Source: a virus
DNA: 39,914 bases
Direction: 5' to 3' (one strand)
Virus record (IMG/VR): IMGVR_UViG_3300011116_000690
Coordinates: 1 to 39,914 of that record
A program made the translations under genes and the position numbers. The stretch's first letter is position 1. Each line of letters begins with the position of its first letter. The notes under the pieces are model-generated. The model was not told the DNA's origin. It did not search any database and saw nothing but the letters and a program-made list of their open reading frames with translations. Below, piece by piece: positions 6,358 through 13,078 of this stretch.

Positions 6358-6459
6358 TTGTTCAGATCAATTTTATACGGAGGCTATTTTCGGCAACTAG
6401 CTACCACTGCGGGGATGATCGCAGAAATACTTGAGAGATTAAAAAGGTAGAAATTAGGT

Positions 6460-6491
6460 AACAAGGCGGCAATTCACCGCTGCCTTGTTTT
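6460..6491 (+). terminator. Putative intrinsic terminator in the noncoding region
   Basis: Arms aacaaggcggc (6460-6470) and gctgccttgtt (6479-6489) form an 11-bp stem with one G-U, 8-nt loop, followed by a short T-run (GTTTTA). It would end a transcript from the rightward promoter after about 550 nt, unless antiterminated. Confidence 0.5.
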
Positions 6492-6512
6492 AGCCTGACT
6501 GGTTCCCAGTCA

Positions 6513-6625
6513 CCAGATAGAATCGGGTTGTACTTGGAGTTGGCAGGGCGACAGCTATGTCCTGATTGAAGTGAGTGGCGATCACAGTATAGGGTTCGAT
6601 TCCCTTCCAGCCTGCTTCTATCTGG
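6513..6625 (+). ncRNA. tRNA-like structured RNA candidate
   Basis: A perfect 10-bp stem (6513-6522 with 6616-6625) encloses elements arranged like a cloverleaf: gcagg (6543-6547) pairs with cctgc (6611-6615), then hairpins gaca-gcta-tgtc (6550-6561), gtga-gtggcga-tcac (6571-6585, 7-nt loop with T at position 2) and aggg-ttcgatt-ccct (6591-6605), the last looking just like a tRNA T-arm. It lacks a D-loop GG and a full 7-bp acceptor, so it is not a normal tRNA. Could be a tRNA mimic, a degenerate tRNA or an mRNA leader structure. Confidence 0.4.
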
Positions 6626-6651
6626 TAGCAACAACTTAACAGGGGATAGAG

Positions 6652-6873
6652 ATGAAAGGAATTGAATGTCCATCATGCGGCGCTGAACTTGAGCATGTTG
6701 ATATGTTCGGTAGATTTTTAGGATTTGGTGACGGCAAAGTAAATGGTGATATTTACCGTTGCCCTGTTGGTCGCGAAGAAGGTGAGTGTGACTCGGCAGT
6801 TTTCCATGTTGCTGGCAGTTGGTATGCATATCGCGAAGGCGATACATCACTGAAAGAGGGATATCCATGCTAA
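6652..6873 (+). CDS. Small zinc-ribbon protein
   Basis: 73 aa, SD AGGGGATAGAG before the ATG. An N-terminal CPSCGAEL pair (C6, C9) and a later RCPVGREEGECDS pair make a zinc-ribbon-like protein, similar to Lar-like restriction-alleviation proteins in general layout (short, CPxCG start, DSAVFHVAGSW). Lar assignment is only a possibility. First gene after the structured noncoding region; its stop overlaps the next start. Confidence 0.55.
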   Translation: MKGIECPSCGAELEHVDMFGRFLGFGDGKVNGDIYRCPVGREEGECDSAVFHVAGSWYAYREGDTSLKEGYPC

Positions 6874-7094
6874 AAATGTATCCAAAGCTAGCGCTGCTAA
6901 CCGTCTTCGCCCTATTCTGCTTTGTCAGCAAAATGGATTACCTGGATCAGGTCAAAGAAGAACAGCACACGAAAACTGTGCACAAGAAAGCAGACAAGCT
7001 TGCGCAATTGCAAAAGATGCGGGAGGCGGCAGAGTTTAATCGGCTGGCTGCTGAAGCTGAACGGATGACAGGAATGAAAGCGGGGATGAAATGA
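6867..7094 (+). CDS. Small membrane-anchored protein with charged helix
   Basis: 75 aa from the ATG at 6867 (SD GAGGG 6 bases upstream, start inside the end of the previous gene). A hydrophobic segment (LALLTVFALFCFVS, residues about 8-21) then a long charged helix (DQVKEEQHTKTVHKKADKLAQLQKMREAAEFNRLA). Likely a single-pass inner-membrane protein with a cytoplasmic or periplasmic coiled coil; role unknown. Confidence 0.55.
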   Translation: MLKMYPKLALLTVFALFCFVSKMDYLDQVKEEQHTKTVHKKADKLAQLQKMREAAEFNRLAAEAERMTGMKAGMK

Positions 7095-7456
7095 GCGAAA
7101 CACTACAAGACGAATTGCGTCACCGTTGCCAGCACAGCACGTCATCGCGCGATATTCAGCTTATGGCAAATGCTGCTGATCGGATAGATGAATTGGTGTG
7201 CAAACTTGCCGAGACTCAGCTTTCAGAATACGACGGAAGCTGCTTGAAGGCTGGGCAATACATACAGCAGGCTTGCAGCGAATTGCCTGATGGATACGAG
7301 ATCGAAATATGTCTTGAAAAGGATGCTGGCACTGTTTATTTGCTGGATAAATACAGTGACAGAATTGAACTTTGTGGCGATCAAGGCAGCTTTGCAGCTG
7401 ACATTTTTGAAGCTATTGAAGTAGCCAAAGAACATGCAGCAGAGCAAGCAAAATGA
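7091..7456 (+). CDS. Early phage protein, related at N-terminus to the 9925 gene
   Basis: 121 aa. The first 40 residues (MSETLQDELRH ... ANAADRIDELVCKLAE) parallel the product of 9925-10335 (MSEQTLQEKL ... ASADRIDELERQLAK), suggesting a shared N-terminal helical module with different C-terminal parts. C-terminal half is mixed alpha/beta. Coupled by ATGA on both sides (7091-7094, 7453-7456). No assigned function. Confidence 0.55.
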   Translation: MSETLQDELRHRCQHSTSSRDIQLMANAADRIDELVCKLAETQLSEYDGSCLKAGQYIQQACSELPDGYEIEICLEKDAGTVYLLDKYSDRIELCGDQGSFAADIFEAIEVAKEHAAEQAK

Positions 7457-7557
7457 AACTCCCACTCCTAACCCGCTGGCACTGGCTGCAAATCGATGTA
7501 CAGTATTTATGCCGCAAGCTGCGTCGGCGCGTGTTGCAGTGGATTATTAAACGATAG
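7453..7557 (+). CDS. 34-aa basic, Trp-rich small protein
   Basis: Short frame starting inside the stop of the previous gene (ATGA, 7453-7456) and ending 8 bases before Bet. Product MKLPLLTRWHWLQIDVQYL, then a strongly basic amphipathic tail (CRKLRRRVLQWIIKR). The overlap and the lack of any other gene in this gap support translation. Function unknown; might be a membrane-active or nucleic-acid-binding peptide. Confidence 0.45.
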   Translation: MKLPLLTRWHWLQIDVQYLCRKLRRRVLQWIIKR

Positions 7558-7565
7558 GGGAATGT

Positions 7566-8312
7566 ATGAGTACAGCATTAGTATCACTCACGAGCAAATT
7601 AGCTCAAACTTTCAATCTTGGCGATGGTCAAGACTTGATGCCAACACTGAAGGCCACAGCATTTAAAGGACAGGTATCAGATGCGCAAATGACTGCTTTG
7701 CTGATCGTTGCCAATCAATACGGCCTGAATCCGTGGACTCGTGAAATTTATGCCTTTCCTGACCAGAATAACGGCATTGTCCCGGTCGTTGGCGTTGATG
7801 GCTGGAGCCGGATTATCAACTCACACAGCCAGTTTGATGGCATGGAGTTTGACCAAGACGAAGAAAAATGCACATGCAAGATTTATCGCAAAGACCGTAG
7901 TCATGCCACATCTGTGACCGAGTACATGAGCGAATGCAGGCGCGAAGTAAAGCCCTGGAAATCGCACCCAAAACGCATGTTGCGTCACAAGGCCATGATT
8001 CAGTGTGCACGCTTGGCCTTCGGCTTTGTCGGCATCTATGAGCAAGACGAGGCCGAGCGCATCATGGAAGTTGACGCGCCAGCAGTTGAGCAGATAGATA
8101 TCACGCCGCTGGTCAATGCAGCAAGGCAGACAACGACCGACGAGGAAGCACTAAAATTCTGGAAAGAAAACAATGCTCAGTTGAATAAGTTTCCGGCAGC
8201 ACATGCGCAATTGAAGTCCGAAGTTATGGCGCACCGCGAATATCTGAAAACTCAGTCCGCAAAGACAATTGAACAGCCACCGGAAGAAGGCAAAGAATAT
8301 GTACCAGCATAG
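7566..8312 (+). CDS. bet: Phage recombination protein Bet (RecT/Red-beta superfamily ssDNA annealing protein)
   Basis: 248 aa. Core features of the Bet family: residues 30-60 ATAFKGQVSDAQMTALLIVANQYGLNPWT, then REIYAFP, GIVPVVGVDGWSRIIN and HPKRMLRHKAMIQCARLAFGF. Bet anneals complementary single strands and works with an exonuclease, here the YqaJ protein whose gene overlaps its 3' end. It drives recombination during replication and is a reason such phages are mosaic. SD AGGGG before the ATG. High confidence. Confidence 0.93.
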   Translation: MSTALVSLTSKLAQTFNLGDGQDLMPTLKATAFKGQVSDAQMTALLIVANQYGLNPWTREIYAFPDQNNGIVPVVGVDGWSRIINSHSQFDGMEFDQDEEKCTCKIYRKDRSHATSVTEYMSECRREVKPWKSHPKRMLRHKAMIQCARLAFGFVGIYEQDEAERIMEVDAPAVEQIDITPLVNAARQTTTDEEALKFWKENNAQLNKFPAAHAQLKSEVMAHREYLKTQSAKTIEQPPEEGKEYVPA

Positions 8313-8946
8313 GCCATTCACAATCATCGATACTGCGCAGAGGTCGCCAGAATGGTTTGCAGCCCGCCTGGCGCGTGTAACGGCAAGCAACGCTAAGTTG
8401 ATACTCATGGGAGATACAACAGCAGGGCGCAGTGGTTACGTGCTTCAGCTTGCCCTTGAGTCGCTAACTGGCAAAAGCGTTGAGGAAGAAATATTTGTTA
8501 GCAAAGAAATGCAGCGCGGCATTGATAAGGAACCTCTGGCACGCATGCAGGCCGAGGCTGGCGGTCACTTCATACGTGAGACAGGATTTCTTGCGCATGA
8601 CACTATGATGATAGGCGCGTCGCTGGATGGTGATGAAGATGATTTTGAAACCATTTGGGAGTTTAAATGCCCAAAATCAAATACGCATTTGAAGTACCTG
8701 GAATCAAATGGCGACTTGCTGCAAAAGGATTACCAACCGCAACTGATGCACGGTCTGTACGTCACTGGCGCAAAGCAGGCAATCATAGGCAGCTTTGATG
8801 ATCGTTTGCCTGAAGGCTTGCAGTGGGTTCAGAAAGAAATAAAAGTGCAAGACTTGCCTATGGCTGAATATGAGAATTCACTTATGAAATTTCTTAAAGA
8901 CGTTCAGGCAATGAAAGATAAACTTCAAGCCCTGCAATTGAGGTAG
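8299..8946 (+). CDS. YqaJ-family viral recombinase exonuclease (Red-alpha counterpart)
   Basis: 215 aa from the ATG at 8299 (GAAGG upstream, start inside the Bet gene). Pattern of the YqaJ/lambda exonuclease fold: RSPEWFAARLARVTAS near the start, then GASLDG (D110) and WEFKCPK (E121, K123), forming the PD-(D/E)xK active site, and DYQPQLMHGLYVTG. It should chew 5' ends of double-stranded DNA to give substrate for Bet. Overlap with bet and matching order confirm the pair. Confidence 0.9.
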   Translation: MYQHRPFTIIDTAQRSPEWFAARLARVTASNAKLILMGDTTAGRSGYVLQLALESLTGKSVEEEIFVSKEMQRGIDKEPLARMQAEAGGHFIRETGFLAHDTMMIGASLDGDEDDFETIWEFKCPKSNTHLKYLESNGDLLQKDYQPQLMHGLYVTGAKQAIIGSFDDRLPEGLQWVQKEIKVQDLPMAEYENSLMKFLKDVQAMKDKLQALQLR

Positions 8947-8948
8947 CC

Positions 8949-9227
8949 ATGGCACAAAAAGGCGAATACAAACCACCCATTGAAAGCTCATATGCTGCGT
9001 ATCTTAGGGCTATGGCTTTGCTTGATGAAGTCAACTGCGGATTCGCCTTATACATGGTTTCTGGACGCATAAGGTGTTCTCGTGAATCATCGCATGGATA
9101 TCACATGCGCGTTAATAAATTCAAAGATGCCTTAATCGGTGTCTATACAGAAGACGTCGATACGCGCCTGATAAAGCAGGACATTGACGCTTACTACGAA
9201 ATATTCAAACCAACCCAAAGCGCATAA
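8949..9227 (+). CDS. Phage protein of unknown function downstream of YqaJ
   Basis: 92 aa starting 3 bases after the exonuclease. Alpha/beta composition, contains EVNCGFALYMVSGRIRC and a C-terminal acidic DIDAYYEIFK. Not recognised. Position suggests co-expression with the recombination pair. An 82-base gap follows, containing a short hairpin (aaagc-tgc-gcttt, 9239-9251) with a T-rich tail that might be a weak terminator. Confidence 0.55.
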   Translation: MAQKGEYKPPIESSYAAYLRAMALLDEVNCGFALYMVSGRIRCSRESSHGYHMRVNKFKDALIGVYTEDVDTRLIKQDIDAYYEIFKPTQSA

Positions 9228-9309
9228 CTTTAAAGTATAAAGCTGCGCTTTTATTTTCGGCTAGATGTTATATTGTACGTATGTAGCTTTTATATAACAG
9301 GAGAAAGAA

Positions 9310-9510
9310 ATGGTCAATAATTGTAGTGGTATTTTTGGCAAATGGTTTGGGCATAATTACGAGTCAAGATTTAGTATTGGCCCTGGCGGCTTCACTGGAA
9401 TGGAAGGGAGTTTGCATGCTTGCCTCACAATGATGGAAGAAGCAAAATCCAAAACCTATGAATGCGACATTTGCACCCGATGCGGATCAAAAATTGAAAG
9501 GAACAAATAA
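9310..9510 (+). CDS. Small Cys-containing phage protein
   Basis: 66 aa, SD AGGAG 7 bases before the ATG. Gly-rich N-terminus and a C-terminal zinc-knuckle-like CDICTRCGSK. Unknown function. It restarts the operon after an AT-rich gap (9228-9309) with TATATT and TATAAC stretches that may be promoter -10 elements, but no good -35 is positioned for either. Confidence 0.5.
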   Translation: MVNNCSGIFGKWFGHNYESRFSIGPGGFTGMEGSLHACLTMMEEAKSKTYECDICTRCGSKIERNK

Positions 9511-9512
9511 CC

Positions 9513-9722
9513 ATGTCAAACAAACTTCTGAACAAAACAATGGAAATGCTTGAACTGAAAAATGACCGTCACCTGGCTGCAACTGTTGGCGTTGCGCCTC
9601 CCGTGATATCGAAAATCCGGCATGGTCATTTAAAAGTCGGCGCAGTGCTGATACTTCGCATCCACAAGCTGACCAATATTCCAGTGGTGGATATTGAGGC
9701 GTTGATAGGGGATAAGTCATGA
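9513..9722 (+). CDS. HTH regulator, XRE/Cro-like
   Basis: 69 aa. A full helix-turn-helix of the lambda-repressor type: MEMLELKNDRHLAATVGVAPPVISKIRHGHLKVGAVLILRIHKLT (residues 10-55 region), i.e. helix 2 HLAATVG and recognition helix APPVISKIRHG. No further domain. It lies in the rightward operon, where a Cro- or CII-like second regulator would sit, and overlaps the next gene by ATGA. Its operator is not known. Confidence 0.75.
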   Translation: MSNKLLNKTMEMLELKNDRHLAATVGVAPPVISKIRHGHLKVGAVLILRIHKLTNIPVVDIEALIGDKS

Positions 9723-9928
9723 TTGCAATTGGACTGGTGCTAGCCATCGTGTTTTTTGCTATGCACAAAGTAGCAAGAAAACTTGCTATTCAATTTCTTT
9801 TTACATGCGAAACTGACATGTACAATTTCTGGGAAAGCGCTCAATTCAACCTTTTGCTTTTATCGTTCGCATCCGGCCTTGTTGCGCTTGTCGGCTTCGG
9901 TATATTTCTTTGGAGAGTGATGCCATGA
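9719..9928 (+). CDS. Small two-span membrane protein
   Basis: 69 aa with two hydrophobic segments: IGLVLAIVFFAMHKVA (about 3-18) and FNLLLLSFASGLVALVGFGIFLW (about 43-65). No charge pattern diagnostic of a holin and it is in the early operon, so superinfection exclusion or membrane modification is as plausible. Coupled by ATGA on both sides. Confidence 0.55.
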   Translation: MIAIGLVLAIVFFAMHKVARKLAIQFLFTCETDMYNFWESAQFNLLLLSFASGLVALVGFGIFLWRVMP

Positions 9929-10335
9929 GCGAACAAACATTACAGGAAAAGCTACGCTTCATTGTCGCCAAATACGAAACTCCTGTCAGGCAAGGTGACG
10001 CAATGATTGCATCAGCCGACCGAATAGACGAGCTTGAGCGCCAGCTTGCCAAATCAGAAGTCTTGAATTTAGCGATAAATAGCCAGCTTATGTCTGCGAT
10101 AGATGAAAAATCGCAACTTGTTAGCCAGCTTGCCGAAGCGAAGAAAGACCAGGAGCGGCTGGAATGGATTATGAATAACAGTGTGTATGTGGCCTATTCA
10201 ATGGATGGTGAAGTTTGTCATGTGCGTATTACTGCTGATCGTGGCGAGGATGAATATCCGGCAGAAGGCTATCCATTGAAAGTATATGATGACCGTCGCC
10301 AAGCCATTGACTCAGCAATGAAGGTGAAGCCATGA
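9925..10335 (+). CDS. Early phage protein with coiled coil, paralogous N-terminus to the 7091 gene
   Basis: 136 aa from the ATG at 9925 (overlaps preceding TGA). Helical N-terminus shared in pattern with the 7091-7456 product, then a coiled coil (DELERQLAKSEVLNLAINSQ) and a C-terminal alpha/beta part (DQERLEWIMNNSVYVAYSMDG) resembling the tail of Ea22-like early proteins. Function unknown. Confidence 0.55.
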   Translation: MSEQTLQEKLRFIVAKYETPVRQGDAMIASADRIDELERQLAKSEVLNLAINSQLMSAIDEKSQLVSQLAEAKKDQERLEWIMNNSVYVAYSMDGEVCHVRITADRGEDEYPAEGYPLKVYDDRRQAIDSAMKVKP

Positions 10336-11027
10336 AAAAAGACCAAATACGCGAGATATTTCTACGCAACGGCTTCACGATCAAAGAAGGTCAGACTGAT
10401 CTAAAAGACTACGTTTATTCTGCTGCGAATGAATTGCTTGCTGCTCAACTGGAGAAAGCGCAAGAGCCACACAGTTACTGGACTGAATGGGCGGGACATG
10501 AAGATGCATTCATGGGTGAGCATGTCTTTGAATTGCCAGAAGACACAGACGGCTTTGATAATATTATTCCGCTCTACACATCCCCGCCAGAAGTAGCAGA
10601 GCTACAGAAGCAAATAACGATTTTGCGGAAGCAGGTGAACTCGTACAAAACTCTTGTATGGTCTAAGGAGCAATTGCAACTGGCAGCAGCAGAAGACAAG
10701 CGCACTGTTAAATCCATGACTAGTGACAATGTCGGGCTGGCGCAGTGCAATTCAATCTTAACTGAAGAAAGCGACGCATTACAGAAGCAGGTGCAGGCAC
10801 TTACCGAGAGATACGATTGCAACACAGCATTGATGCATGCGCGCACTGCCAAGATGAATGCATACTATGCACAGGTGCAGGCACTGCAAGCCGACAATGA
10901 GAAGCTACGCGACAAAGCCAACCACGCCGAGAAATGGCAAGGCATAGCACTGGCAAAACATGGCGACGGGCGGACGGAACAGCAGTTACGCGAAGATATT
11001 ATTGCAGAATTAAAAGATAAATCATGA
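10332..11027 (+). CDS. Early phage protein with long C-terminal coiled coil
   Basis: 231 aa. N-terminus (MKKDQIREIFLRNGFTIKEG, then TDLKDYVYSAANELL) is a motif I recall from many early phage proteins; a middle PLYTSPPE segment is typical of Ea22/DUF551-like mosaics; the rest is coiled coil (VAELQKQITILRKQVN onward). Such proteins are built of exchangeable modules and have no known reaction. Last full gene of the rightward operon, ATGA overlap at its start; it faces the convergent lysis genes. Confidence 0.55.
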   Translation: MKKDQIREIFLRNGFTIKEGQTDLKDYVYSAANELLAAQLEKAQEPHSYWTEWAGHEDAFMGEHVFELPEDTDGFDNIIPLYTSPPEVAELQKQITILRKQVNSYKTLVWSKEQLQLAAAEDKRTVKSMTSDNVGLAQCNSILTEESDALQKQVQALTERYDCNTALMHARTAKMNAYYAQVQALQADNEKLRDKANHAEKWQGIALAKHGDGRTEQQLREDIIAELKDKS

Positions 11028-11049
11028 CTGACACCATCCACCTATCCGG

Positions 11050-11535
11050 CTACTTATAAAACCCGTTATCCCTGATCCAGTTCTGGCAAGCGCCAAGCTG
11101 GATCACTACTTCGTCTGCTCGTTTGGCGTAGGCGTAAAGATCGCTTTCAACTCGTTCAGGAAGTCGAATTGAACTGGTTTCATTATCTGGTCCGGCGCTT
11201 GCGGCTTGGGAAGTGGTGGCAAATCCTTTACCATGATTTGCGGCGATGCGCAGCCCACCAGCAGCATTGATAGAAGCAATGCGCTTGTCATAGTTTGCAC
11301 TTTGGTCTTTGAGTTTGGCTTCATAGTCATTCACCACTTTCTGGGTTATTTCGTTCTGCTTCAGTTTCTCTGCTGCAATTTCGTGATTGCGCTTGTCCAG
11401 GGCTTCGTCAGACGCTTTTTTTAGCTCGGCGCGGACTTCTTGTCGGCCAGACTCTTTGATGTGATTGTAGCCCCATATAGCGCCGCCAGTGAGTGATGCT
11501 ACAAGGATTAATCCTATGATTGCGCGGTCAAGCAT
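11050..11535 (-). CDS. Rz-like inner-membrane spanin
   Basis: 161 aa. One N-terminal membrane segment (AIIGLILVASLTGGAIWGY, residues 5-23) followed by a long periplasmic coiled coil (KKASDEALDKRNHEIAAEKLKQ) and a C-terminal QLGACQNWI, the usual Rz end. With the outer-membrane lipoprotein nested inside it, it disrupts the outer membrane in the last lysis step. Overlaps the endolysin gene by 22 bases. Family is clear from layout and nested partner. Confidence 0.85.
   Translation of the reverse strand: MLDRAIIGLILVASLTGGAIWGYNHIKESGRQEVRAELKKASDEALDKRNHEIAAEKLKQNEITQKVVNDYEAKLKDQSANYDKRIASINAAGGLRIAANHGKGFATTSQAASAGPDNETSSIRLPERVESDLYAYAKRADEVVIQLGACQNWIRDNGFYK
11106..11330 (-). CDS. Rz1-like outer-membrane spanin lipoprotein, nested in Rz
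   Basis: 74 aa in a different frame wholly inside Rz. Type II signal peptide with lipobox LLVGC (lipidated Cys at residue 27), then a short Pro-rich tail (DLPPLPKPQAPDQ). This embedded arrangement is the classic Rz/Rz1 pair. The first ATG is followed by a second two codons later; either may start. Confidence 0.85.
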   Translation of the reverse strand: MTMKPNSKTKVQTMTSALLLSMLLVGCASPQIMVKDLPPLPKPQAPDQIMKPVQFDFLNELKAIFTPTPNEQTK

Positions 11536-11984
11536 AATTGCCTCTCTTTTTCACGACGCTTTGTTAGCCCAGGCAAGGATACCATTGCTCCAGCTACCCT
11601 GGCTTTATCCCATTTTGGCAACTCATTACAAGCGCCTTTATAATTGCCAGCAGCCAGCATGCGCGCCGCTGTTGAATTTGCTTTATCGCATGCCACTTTG
11701 GGCCCAATGTTATAGGCAGCGTCAGCAAATGCTGCCAGGACTGGCACAGGAAGCCCAGGAGCGCATTTATCGACATAGCTGATGGCTTTGAGCATGGACT
11801 CGTCCAGACGTCCCCTGCACTCTTCTAGCGTGTATTTGCGGCCTACCTCAACATTGAATGTCTCTCCATAGCACACGGTGAGAATTCCCACCGGATCACG
11901 ATATGCAATTTGGCGCAATCCTTCGGCTGGCACTATCAGGGCCACGGCAAGCGCCGCCGCAGCCTTTTGTCGTTCAGTCGGCAT
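11514..11984 (-). CDS. Endolysin, GH24 (T4-lysozyme-like) with N-terminal SAR-type segment
   Basis: 156 aa. Residues 8-19 (AAAALAVALIVP) form a weakly hydrophobic Ala-rich segment like a signal-arrest-release anchor. Then the catalytic region AEGLRQIAYRDPVGILTVCYG, giving E21, D30 and T36 with exactly the E-8-D-5-T spacing of T4 lysozyme. Further LPVPVLAAFADAAYNIG matches the GH24 fold. It cleaves the peptidoglycan glycan strand. Several cysteines could control activation by disulfide exchange, as in other SAR endolysins. Confidence 0.9.
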   Translation of the reverse strand: MPTERQKAAAALAVALIVPAEGLRQIAYRDPVGILTVCYGETFNVEVGRKYTLEECRGRLDESMLKAISYVDKCAPGLPVPVLAAFADAAYNIGPKVACDKANSTAARMLAAGNYKGACNELPKWDKARVAGAMVSLPGLTKRREKERQLCLTAQS

Positions 11985-12216
11985 CTTTTTTGCTCCGGTA
12001 CATTTTTGGCTGAGCTACCAACCTGGCAATAACTGCCGCGCATGTCACAAGAAACATGAGCGATGGATATAGCCATTTTGGAGTATGGAATCTGGTCTGA
12101 AGCCAGTTTTCGAGGAATGGTAAAGCGATTTCAAGGCCGGACAGAAAGCCAGCCAAGATGATGAGGCGGATTGCCCATGATTTTTTTAGTACGCGCTTCC
12201 AGTCAGGTATCAGCAT
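11974..12216 (-). CDS. Holin-like membrane protein
   Basis: 80 aa from the ATG at 12216 (GAGGT 7 bases upstream; an in-frame GTG at 12225 overlaps that SD). Two hydrophobic segments, SWAIRLIILAGFLSGLEIALPFL and PSLMFLVTCAAVIARLVA, with basic ends; this matches the DUF7940 phage holin group (short, two-span, ends in ARLVAQP). Overlaps the endolysin start. Likely forms the inner-membrane lesion that triggers lysis. Confidence 0.7.
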   Translation of the reverse strand: MLIPDWKRVLKKSWAIRLIILAGFLSGLEIALPFLENWLQTRFHTPKWLYPSLMFLVTCAAVIARLVAQPKMYRSKKDAD

Positions 12217-12412
12217 CTTTGCCACCTCTAAGGTCTTTGCGTAGCCCTATAAGCTGCCTCACTACCATTATTAATGTTAGGAGAATGCTGCATAAAACCG
12301 CAACATCTTGCAGGTTTACCGATGCCGCCACCCAACTCCAAGCAACGAAAAGCCAGCCTGCAATTTTGCTGTCAAGTGTCTGGCTTATCGCTTCCTTTGT
12401 TTCTTCTATCAT
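12203..12412 (-). CDS. Second small membrane protein of the lysis cassette (holin or antiholin candidate)
   Basis: 69 aa from the ATG at 12412. N-terminal helix MIEETKEAISQTLDSKIAG, then two hydrophobic stretches WLFVAWSWVAASVNL and VAVLCSILLTLIMVVRQLIGL and a basic end. Overlaps the DUF7940-like gene at 12203-12216 and the upstream gene by ATGA. Two adjacent small membrane genes before an endolysin suggest a holin/antiholin pair; which is which is not decidable here. Confidence 0.6.
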   Translation of the reverse strand: MIEETKEAISQTLDSKIAGWLFVAWSWVAASVNLQDVAVLCSILLTLIMVVRQLIGLRKDLRGGKDADT

Positions 12413-12876
12413 TCCGCTTCCTTCGGCAAATTCGCAGACCAATGCGGATAAGGATAACGAACCACAAAAGCCCGATAGCGAACTGATTTAAACTCATTAT
12501 CGCCGCCTGCTTTCAGGGTGAATATCATCCATATCTGCAATAGGTTAAGAACGTTTATTGATATATCATAAAGATCGAATGGCCACGACATGACAGTATC
12601 AATAACCGCATATTTCAACAAAATAGCCACAATGCAATAAGTCAGAAATCCGTAGAACTGAGCAAACATGGCAACCAAATTAACAAGCATCAAGCTTGTG
12701 ATTAGATCGCTTTCTGGCATCCTGTACAATCTCCACAGAATAACCAAGTTAAAACCCCCGCAGACCATGTAATAAAGATGGTTTTTGGGAGTTAGCATTA
12801 AAGCATAGTACGATAGTATTTCTACAATAATTAATATTGCGGCTGCTTGCACACGGTTATTTTTGCTTGGGGCCAT
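12409..12876 (-). CDS. Multi-span membrane protein of the lysis region, unknown function
   Basis: 155 aa if started at the ATG at 12876 (MAPSKNNRV). About four hydrophobic segments (AAAILIIVEILSYYALML, YYMVCGGFNLVILW, LMLVNLVAMFAQFYGFLTY, ISINVLNLLQIWMIF). No SD of quality is seen; translation may be coupled to the 31-aa frame that overlaps its start. Not a known holin class. Ends in an ATGA overlap with the next lysis gene. Confidence 0.5.
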   Translation of the reverse strand: MAPSKNNRVQAAAILIIVEILSYYALMLTPKNHLYYMVCGGFNLVILWRLYRMPESDLITSLMLVNLVAMFAQFYGFLTYCIVAILLKYAVIDTVMSWPFDLYDISINVLNLLQIWMIFTLKAGGDNEFKSVRYRAFVVRYPYPHWSANLPKEAE

Positions 12877-12952
12877 TTTTTGGCTTTGGCTTACGTGCTG
12901 TATCTGGCTCCTCTGGCTTCGGGCCGTTTCCACCAACCTTATAATGCTTCAT
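12857..12952 (-). CDS. 31-aa Lys/Pro-rich small protein
   Basis: Short frame with SD AAAGG 8 bases before its ATG; product begins MKHYKVGGNGPKPEE and ends KPKPKNGPKQK. It overlaps the start of the membrane protein gene, for which it could provide translational coupling. Supported by SD and position only. Confidence 0.4.
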   Translation of the reverse strand: MKHYKVGGNGPKPEEPDTARKPKPKNGPKQK

Positions 12953-12985
12953 TTGACTTGCCTTTCAGTTGTGTTATGTTACGTT

Positions 12986-13078
12986 ATGGACTACATCGAT
13001 TTCTTACTTGCTAAAGCCATCATAATGCTTATTGTGGCTTTTTTCTATGGATTTTTGCTAGCCATTACTGACCATTAA
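12986..13078 (+). CDS. 30-aa predicted membrane peptide, opposite strand
   Basis: A plus-strand frame among minus-strand genes: starts MDYIDFLLAKAIIM, then a hydrophobic run LIVAFFYGFLLAI and a polar end. It overlaps the last 14 bases of the ejection-protein gene in antisense. The sequence reads like a single-span phage micro-protein, but no SD or promoter is clear, so translation is uncertain. Confidence 0.3.
   Translation: MDYIDFLLAKAIIMLIVAFFYGFLLAITDH

Larger units (their letters stand above)
6149..6651 (+). other. 503-base noncoding region rich in inverted repeats
   Basis: No convincing gene on either strand. It contains a run of potential stems: 6188-6202 (gcgg/ccgc), 6251-6265 (gttacg-agc-cgtaac), 6265-6285 (cctgg/ccagg), a 19-bp repeat 6286-6357, a terminator-like hairpin 6460-6489, 6497-6511 (gactgg-ttc-ccagtc) and a 113-nt enclosed element 6513-6625. 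Lying just after the first rightward gene, it could be a structured RNA (or several), an antitermination site, or a replication origin. Only the base pairing is seen. Confidence 0.55.

Noticed and set aside
6513-6625. A normal tRNA gene in the rightward noncoding region
   Set aside because: The T-arm is good, but no GG in a D-loop, acceptor only 5 bp and no CCA; kept only as a tRNA-like candidate.
6401-6931. 176-codon minus-strand frame across the structured region
   Set aside because: Runs antisense through the zinc-ribbon gene and the inverted-repeat region, with low-probability composition and no SD.
11024-11059. 11-codon frame starting by ATGA overlap after the 10332-11027 gene
   Set aside because: Too short to support; overlaps the end of the convergent Rz gene and has no SD of its own. 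May be just a chance extension.
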